NCBI RefSeq assembly: GCF_033807575.1
Contig: NC_084726.1
Span: 744,001 to 808,000 of the forward strand
Reading direction: 5' to 3'
Source of the DNA: Cydia pomonella
Lineage: Eukaryota > Arthropoda > Insecta > Lepidoptera > Tortricidae
Length of the DNA stretch: 64,000 nt
Shown here: positions 47,801-56,800 of the stretch, in pieces
Position numbering within the stretch: position 1 is the first letter of the stretch
How the letters are laid out: each line of letters starts with the position of its first letter
The notes under the pieces: generated by a model
What the model was told of the DNA's origin: nothing
Databases searched by the model: none
Seen by the model: only the letters and a program-made list of their open reading frames with translations
Program-made: the position numbers and the translations under genes

Positions 47801-50800
47801 TATAATGCGTGTTAGTCACAAGTCGATGCGAATTGTTAGATATCTCAAAGCACACACAAATAATTTGGAAAAAAACGGGTCGCAACATATTGAAAGTGCC
47901 AAATCGTAAGATTAAAGTGAAATAAATAAATACAGTGTAAAAAGCTTTGGCAATTAAACGTTAATGCAATTATTTTAAAACCTTCACCGTTAAGTCAAAA
48001 ACAACCTTGAATTTGGTCATCTTATTATAGGATAGACAAACATACGAAAGAAGAAAACATAGAAACCATAAATCGTCAAAAAAAGTAGATTTTATACGTT
48101 ATTTCGTTCTTGTCTATAGCCTATAAAGAATACCAAATTAAATTACCCACTTACTTTAAAAAAATAGTTTCACATATTTTCGCTGAAACTTAGTTGTTTA
48201 AGCAACATTAAATAAATTATTCCAGACACCAGTATTGAAAGTAATTGATAAATTGATTTAAAAAACTGAAAACTACATATTATAGTGTCCTTTCTATAAA
48301 TAAACTATCTATCATTTGCGCATCATTATTTCATAATACATTAAAAAAAATACATTCCATATTTAAGAAAAGATCAGAATATTTAATGTTTATATATATA
48401 TGCTTCATATACTTTTTAAGTTATATAATTTGCACTCAATGTCCATCTAAATCAACGTGAAACCGATTTTTTCAAGAAATGGTTTTCACTCCACCTATTG
48501 CGAAAGAACTAGGCCACATGATAAGTGGAGTAAAAAGTTTATTCGTCACTCGGTAGCGAAATTATTTAATCGCATTTAAAACGAAGAATTCTGCATTAAA
48601 ACTTTAGCTTAGTTCAGAATTCTAATTGAGAATACCCCACAGAGAATTCTGCATCAGTACCCCACTATATTAACCAATCAAAATTGTACAGTAGAATCCC
48701 CCGATATGTTCCACATTGAATCTCCATATAAAATAAGCTCGCTGCCTCGTGACAACACAATACCTGCAACGGCGGAGGCGGCACGTTCACCAGCGGGTAG
48801 CTCATCTGCAGGGCTATAGAGTTGGGCTGCGGACCGTCCAGCTCCCCGTCCAACGAGTGAGACGACATCCTCAACTTCTGACTCTCATACGACGGCATCG
48901 ACTGATGCATTGGCGATCCTCTATCTCTTTTATAATATTTGTGAGCCGGTGAGACGGAGGAGCTCGGTTTCGGTTTCGCTAAAGGATTCATCGGAGTCAT
49001 ATTTGGCGATAGAGGAGTTCGCTTCGGACGCTCAATAGACCTTGGAGGTAACGGTGGGGGTGTGTTATCCAAACACGTCGTTGGGACCATTGGAACTGTG
49101 TTGTTATGTACGTGTCGTCTTTTGTTAGTCTCATCTGAGTTTTGTCGTACTAAAGGTGGTGTATTTTCTTGTTTATTGTTTTGTCTAGTCCTTAGATTCC
49201 TTAAGCTCTGTCCAGTAAGATTGCTTAGAGATCTTGGGAGGCCGCTAAGGAAGCTGGTAGGCGGTGGAGAGCCAGCCGGTTTGTCGAGGTTGGTCTTGGT
49301 TCTGGAGAGTCGTGGCGTGGCCGGCGATGGTTCGTTGGGCTATAGAAATTGTGTTAATTACGAAGCGTGGACATTGCAATATTTGTGCTGAGATACCGAA
49401 TGAGTGTAGTTTGTGAAGTTAAAAATCCGGGCAAAATTATGTCAAGTATTTCATACAACAATGCACTCGCATAATAGTTGCAGAATATTTTGAAGTTTTA
49501 TATGAAACAATATTTTGTTGCGAGTAACAAGATTTAAATGTATTTCAAATGGAAAACTTTAGAAATAGAAACACATATTTGAGAAAGTCATTTAAATGTT
49601 AAGCACTTCTTTTATAAGCCCACAGCCCTTTTCGATATTTTTCCTTAAAAGTATTTTGCTTTGTAAAAAATAAGCTTTGACAATAGAGTCATTTTCGGTA
49701 TCTCCACACATGTGTACATAATTGTGTAGCTATAGAATACTGCAATGTTTATACAAAGGTACAAAAACCACCCCCACAGTGTGAGGCGAAAGCTTATTCG
49801 TATTAATCTGTTGTCTGTTTCTATGCAAGTTTGCTTTTTATTACAAATTAAAACTTTACTCGAATAATAATTATTATATAATAATAGCATGAAAATGTCT
49901 AAGGTTTAATACATCATATACAATCATTGCTATACATACGAAAACTTTTATCGAAAATAAATTTTAGTCTTAAAAAACTTGAATGTCAACCTTCATTAAA
50001 ACATTAATTTTCGATTTTCATAGCAAGGTACACGATTTACATTCTTATTATTCTCAAAATTAATGCTTATTGAAATGTTTATATCGCCAAGGCCCAAATA
50101 AAAGCATTTTTGCTGCAAAGTCGTTCACCGACCATTTAAAAAGAAAAAAAAAACACTCAAAAACAACCCTTAGCAAAATAGAAATAAGATCACCCGGACG
50201 TCACGAACAAACATGCACAGAAGCGGACATGATAACATGGAATCGAACTGTGTCGTTCCTTAGAAAAAGGACCGTGGGGCCCTTTTCTCAAAGAACACAT
50301 TGAACCACATGGAGTTATTTACCGATGGTCGACCCGGTTAGGAGTTAGTCGATGTACCGTGTTACATTGACAAATACACTTTCGCCTCGTTTGAGCCCAA
50401 AAAAATACATATTCCACCTATGTATTTAAATATATCATTGTTACAAAACTATCAAAAAAATTATAGTACGGCCAACGAGCACGAGTAACTTAATGTATTG
50501 ACCTTTCGTACTTCGGTGACCACACTTCAATTAAGTACACACTGACATTTAACTACTATACATACATATGTGGAAAGTTGCAATTTTGTGAGCCCAAAAT
50601 AAAAACATTTCGTGATACTGAAATCAAAATAAATGGCTGCAACATAGTGATTAACTATCGAAATACGTGAGCCAAAATGGTCTACTAATAAAATTTTACT
50701 GTGACTATTTTACACGTGATTTTGCACTGAAAATGAATTCATACTCAGTGCATCGTAATAAAAAATGTACAAGAAGCAAACATTGATGAAGATTAACACA

Positions 50801-53800
50801 AGAAAAGAGCTCACGCCGATTTATTCATGTCTTGGATTTTGGAGTAAATTATAACCGTATGGAAATAGGACCTGTCACAGAAAATGTTTGGAAAAGTAAA
50901 AGAAGCTTGAGCAAACCAATGCACAGGAAAAAGATTAAGAACTCTTAAGCTTGAACCCAACTTCTCCTAAACATAGATGGCGGTAGTAGTCGTTTATTTA
51001 TAGTACTTTTAAATGTACAAGTTTTACGACTACATTAAAAAATTCATATCACTCCTTGTCCAGCTTTGGCCTTGTATTCTATAAGATTTTCTCGTATTTA
51101 CTGTGGCAACATCAGCTCACAGTTGGAATTTGAATATTGCTCTGTCATAGACACGTCAGTGTGTCATCAACCTACCACTAGTTAACATCGTATTTCGTCG
51201 TTCTCGCTAATTTTCGCAACTTATTGAAAGCACTACTGCCAATCACGTCTCTAGCATTTAGACTCAGTGTTGTGTGGACGAAGGACACCAGGCACATCCG
51301 CGAAGTGGAAAATCCGAGGTCTAAGTTGGACGACTCAAGGTAACGGTTCTGAGCTTACTTCTAGCTGGCGACAAGGACAGCCAGAATCACCACCAGCGGT
51401 CTTCAACGGCGACCAACGATTCAGCCCCACAACTCCCGGACTGAAAGGTAACTTCGCCCTACACTATTTCACATTTTAGTTTTAATTTAACATTCTAATC
51501 TTAATATCTCACAACTTTCTTGCTCAACCGGCCCCTAAATTTCATTCCCTATCGCCCCCCTTTTTCGAATTACAGTCCACTCTCTCGCTATTGAACATTT
51601 TGGCCTTCGATCCGCATAATTTGAAAAGTGACCTTTGGTTTTTCGTTTCTCGTTGTTTGTTGCTTATTCGAATTTGTTTGGTCATATCATTTGTTTAATT
51701 CAAAATTTAGGGTACACTTATAAAAAAGTCGAGGGTAAGCAAGAAAGTTGGTGGCCGTGTAGTAGTGCTTTTAGTAAATCATTCGTTCACTCGTGGTTAA
51801 TATTGCTGGCAACATTCTCATAGTTGTCAAGGGTTAACGTCAACTGTCAATGTCACTAGTATCAGTCAGTAGTACTTCGTTTTTATTGAATTAATTTTGC
51901 AATTAAGTTTGAGTTTTTCGCCGTTTTAGTGTTTTTAATTGCACTTAAAACAATATGAGTGTACATGGTGATAGTGACACGGATCCCGCGACAGTAGACA
52001 TGTTCCATGTCGCGCGAGGTTACGCTATTTTTCGGTTAGAAAATATTGAGGGTTCCGACTTGAAAGGGTATGATGAATCAGACATCAAGGATATAGAAAA
52101 GGACTTTCACAAAGCACAACTACGGATTTTACGTCCACTGAAACCTGAAAAACGTGTGGAGGAGTATGAAGTCACCAAGGAATTTGAAAGTAAGCTAAAA
52201 TCCGTAAAATGTAGGTTGAGACAAATGGCTAGAAGTGAAATAAGTGATAAGCCTGAAGTGAAATCGTTAACGCTTGGGAATAATTTAGCTAAGCTTCCAA
52301 AAATATCGATTACGCCTTTTGATGGGAAACTGGAAAGTTGGGTGTCTTTTAAGGAGCTTTTTGATTCCCTTATACATAGTCGGAGCAATATTAGTAATGT
52401 GGAGAAATTGCACTACCTTCTATCAAGCGTTCAGGGTTCCGCACATGATTTAATAAAAAGTTTTCCTTTGTCAGGTGACAATTACAGCAGTGCATATGAA
52501 ACACTGTCCAACTATTATGATAGGAAGAGGCAAATTGCTGTCATGTACTATGAAAAACTGCTAAATTGTGAGCCAGTCAAAACAAAAATGGATTTGGAAA
52601 GGGTTTTTAGAACTTTTAATGAGAATTTAACTATTTTGTCAAAATTTAACCTCCCCGACAAGAATTTTATGTTATATTATTTGCTTTGGGCAAAGTTAGA
52701 TGTCGCTACCCGAGAAGCATTTGAGTTACAACTCGCTTCCAATACTGAAGTTCCAAAGTTTGAGGAATTAAAAAACTTTATTGAAAAGCGGAGCAGGGCT
52801 TTGGAAAACTCCAGTGTTAGTGTTAGGCCTCAAGTTCAGAATGTTAAACCGTTAACCAAAAACAAAACGGCCCTTGTCGTTTCGACTACATCAACACCAA
52901 GTTGTGTTTTTTGTTCGGGTCAACATAGTCTCGATAAATGTAACAAGTTTATAAATCTCAATAATGATGGCCGGTTTAATTTTGTTAAGGAGAAGGGTTT
53001 GTGTATTTTATGTTTCTCAAATGCACATAGGGTGAAAACTTGTCGAGCTTCTCGCTGTAGTGTGTGTAATCGCTCGCACCACAACTTATTGCATTTCACA
53101 AAGAGTGTGGAAGCACCCACGGGCACAGAGATTGCTACTGCACCGCCTAGCAATGGCATGAGCAGTAGTAGTAGTAACACGGTTTTAGCTGCTATGGCGG
53201 GAGATAATACAATCTTCTTCGCTACTGCCCAGGTGTTAATTCGGGACAGTTCTGGTGTCTTCCGCCCAGTGCGGGCGCTCTTGGATGGTGCTAGTGCATG
53301 CAATTTCATGTCAAAATCCTGTGCAGAAATGCTAGGATTTGAAACTTCTGGACAACACACTGTGTTTGGCATTGGCAATTCGCCATATCAAACATTTGGC
53401 GCACTATCATGTGAGGTCAAGCCAATGGGAAATGAACCCTCTTCACTGAGTACTAAACTCGAAGCTTTCGTTTTGTCGCCGGTATGTGCCGACCAACCTC
53501 CTCAACCTGTCGATTCGTCGGGGTGGTCGCACATCAGGAATTTATCGCTGGCTGATCCTGGTTTCGCCCGTCCGGCGCCGGTGGACCTGTTACTTAACGC
53601 ACAGGTCTTCGTTTCGTCGTTGTTGCCCGGTATACGGCGCGGGGAGCCAGGACAGCCTACTCTGTTGAAAACCATCTATGGATGGGTCGTTATGGGTGAG
53701 TGTGACGGGAGTCAGCTCACAACAAGCGCTCTCGTATCGTATCGTAACAATAAAAATCATTGTTTTTTCGTGTCGAGTCCTTCGCAGATTTTGTCGCTTG

Positions 53801-56800
53801 ATGATTCTATAAAAAAATTTTGGGAATTAGAAAACGTTAGTTCTCCGACTAAACCTTTCGTATCTGAGGAGGACCAACGCTGCGAGGACTATTTTCTTGA
53901 AAAATACTATCGCAATGAAGAAGGCAGGTTCGTAGTTCCACTACCATTTGTCGATCCCGCGAACAAACCTACCTTCCTCAATTCGCGTGAAATTGCTCTC
54001 AAGCGGTTCACGTCGTTGGAACGCAAGTTGAACTCCAACCCCGAGTTCAAAAGGGCGTATGTGGAATTTATGGATGACTATGAGGCTCGTGGTCACTTGG
54101 AAGAAGTGGAACCTCCTTCCACAAGTGAAGGCCACTTTTATTACATACCTCACCATGGAATTCTGCGCGATTCCGTCACCACTCCTCTTCGCGTGGTTTT
54201 CGACGCAAGCGCTAAGGACGCCAACGAGGTGTCCTTGAACGCTACTCTTCTCGCTGGGCCCAAGCTTCAGACTAACATCTTCGATCTGCTCACACGTTTT
54301 CGCTGGCATGCCGTCGTCTTCACAGGTGACGTGAAACAGATGTACAGGCAGATCCTGGTCTCTGATGAAGACGCTGAATTTCAGCGCATTTTGTGGCGCC
54401 CTTCTGCTGTCGGTCCTGTGCGCGACTACCGTCTTAAAACGGTAACCTACGGGGTTTCTGCTGCGCCATTCCAAGCTCTTCGTACAATGGCTCAACTTGC
54501 CAGTGATTCTGCAGCCGCATACCCAAGTGGTTCAGCTGTTCTCGCTCGTGACATCTACGTCGACGACGTCGTCACCGGAGCGGATTCTGTCGAGCAGGCG
54601 CGTTTACTTCAGGTGGACCTTACGAAAATATTGTCGTCGGGGGGTTTCCACCTCAGGAAGTGGACCTCCAATAGTAGTGAGTTCTTGGAGAGCCTTCCGT
54701 CTTCTGATCTGTACTCGGAAGACTTTAAACATTTCGAAGAAATGACTGACATTTCTCTAAAGATATTGGGCTTGCTATGGCAACCTCAATCAGATTCTTT
54801 CCGGTTTCGTGTCGCCGCTGCTCCTAACGGTCGGTGCACCAAGCGCACCATTCTGTCGGAGATAGCTAGAATCTTCGATCCATTAGGTTTCCTCTCGCCT
54901 GTAACATTTCTCGCCAAGTATCTGATGCAATTGCTTTGGGTTTCGGGCGTTTCCTGGGATGGAGATGTCCCGGAAAGCATCAGGCTGGAATGGCAGGAAT
55001 TCAAAACTCAACTCTCGTCGCTGAGTGCTGTAGCTGTGCAACGCCGTTTAGTCGGGAAATTCGACGTGCTACATCTCCACGGATTTTGCGACGCGTCAGA
55101 ACGTGGCTTCTGTGCCGTAATCTATTGCCGTACCAAAACTGAGGAGGGTGACGTCGACGTACAGCTCGTGTGTGCTAAGTCCAAGGTCGCGCCATTGCGT
55201 AAATTGTCGGTGCCGCGTCTCGAATTGCTCGCAGCGGTTCTGCTGTCTGACTTGATGGCTTCGGTCGTGGAGGCTTTGAAGCCTTTCCACTCGGTAGACA
55301 GAATCTTTGCATGGTCGGACTCAAGTGTGACGTTGACCTGGATTAAGTCGTGTCCGTCCAGGTGGAAAACGTTCGTGGCCAACCGTGTGAGTCATATCCA
55401 AGACGTTATTCCTCCCGATTCTTGGCATCATGTCAGAACCACTGACAATCCAGCCGACTGCGGATCGCGTGGTTTGCTTCCCCAAGATTTAGTCAACCAA
55501 ACTTGCTGGTGGAACGGGCCTGATTGGCTCAGGCACCCCACTGAGAGCTGGCCTAAGTCAGTGCTGATGCCAGATAGGGACGTTCTCCATGATGAGCAAA
55601 AGATTACAGTCCTCGTAGTGTCCAATGACAATGCACTAATCGACAACTTACTGGAGAAGTTTTCGTCGTTAAGAACACTTCAACGTGTTTTAGCCTATTG
55701 TTGTCGCTTCGCGAATAACGCGAAGAACCGAAAAACGGCCGGGAAGTGGCTACGCGGTCCTTTAACATCTATCGAAATAAAGCAGGCACTCATGGTTATT
55801 GTACGTTTCGTGCAGCAGCGCAGCTTCGCTCAGGAAATCGAAATCATTTTGAACAATCATTCGAACTCTCTCCCAAAAGCGTTCAGAAAACTGTCCCCAT
55901 TCATGGATGACGCGGGTCTCTTGAGGGTGGGCGGTCGCCTGTCGCGAGCTTCTCTCGACTTCGACGTGAAGCATCCTTTGCTTCTACCTCGCGACAATCG
56001 GCTGACCTTCCTTCTTATTGATGATTATCATAAGCGGTTCATGCATCCAGGCATCCAAACACTTCATAACTTGCTAGCGCAACATTTCTGGGTTATGTGT
56101 CCGAAACGGGCTATTTATGCAGTCGTATCGAAGTGCATGAAGTGCTTTCGGGTTCGGCCACCGGGTGCTCCTGCGCCATTCATGGGCGACTTACCATCGT
56201 ATCGAATATCCCAGCTGAAGGCTTTCTCGAGCGCAGCGGTTGACTTTGGTGGGCCTTTCGACATCGCTCTCGGTCGCGGACGTGGTAACAAGACGTACAA
56301 AGGTTATATTTGCGTCTTTGTCTGTACCGCAACAAAGGCCATTCATACCGAGCTCGTCACCGAGTTGTCCTCGGATGCTTTTCTCGCCGCACTTCGGCGT
56401 TTCGTCGCTCGTCGTGGTCGGTGCAGCCGGTTAGTGTCTGACCAAGGTAAAAATTTTGTCGGTGCGAACAACATCCTGCAACGCTTAGTGAAGGATGCTG
56501 CCGCACACCATACAATCAACTTCGAGTTCAACCCGCCGGGTAGCCCACACTTTTCAGGACTCGCTGAAGCTGGAATTAAGGCCGTTAAAACACACTTGTC
56601 GCGTGTCGTCGGGAACCAAAGGTTGACATACGAGGAGTTCTCGACGATCTTGGCCCAAGTCGAGGCTTTACTCAACTCAAGGCCACTAACTCCTCTCAGC
56701 ACCGACCCCAACGACCTGTCGGCCTTGACACCGGGTCATTTCCTCACCACGGAACCCCTATCGGTCGTACCTGAGGAAGACTTCTCAGACGTTCGGGTTA

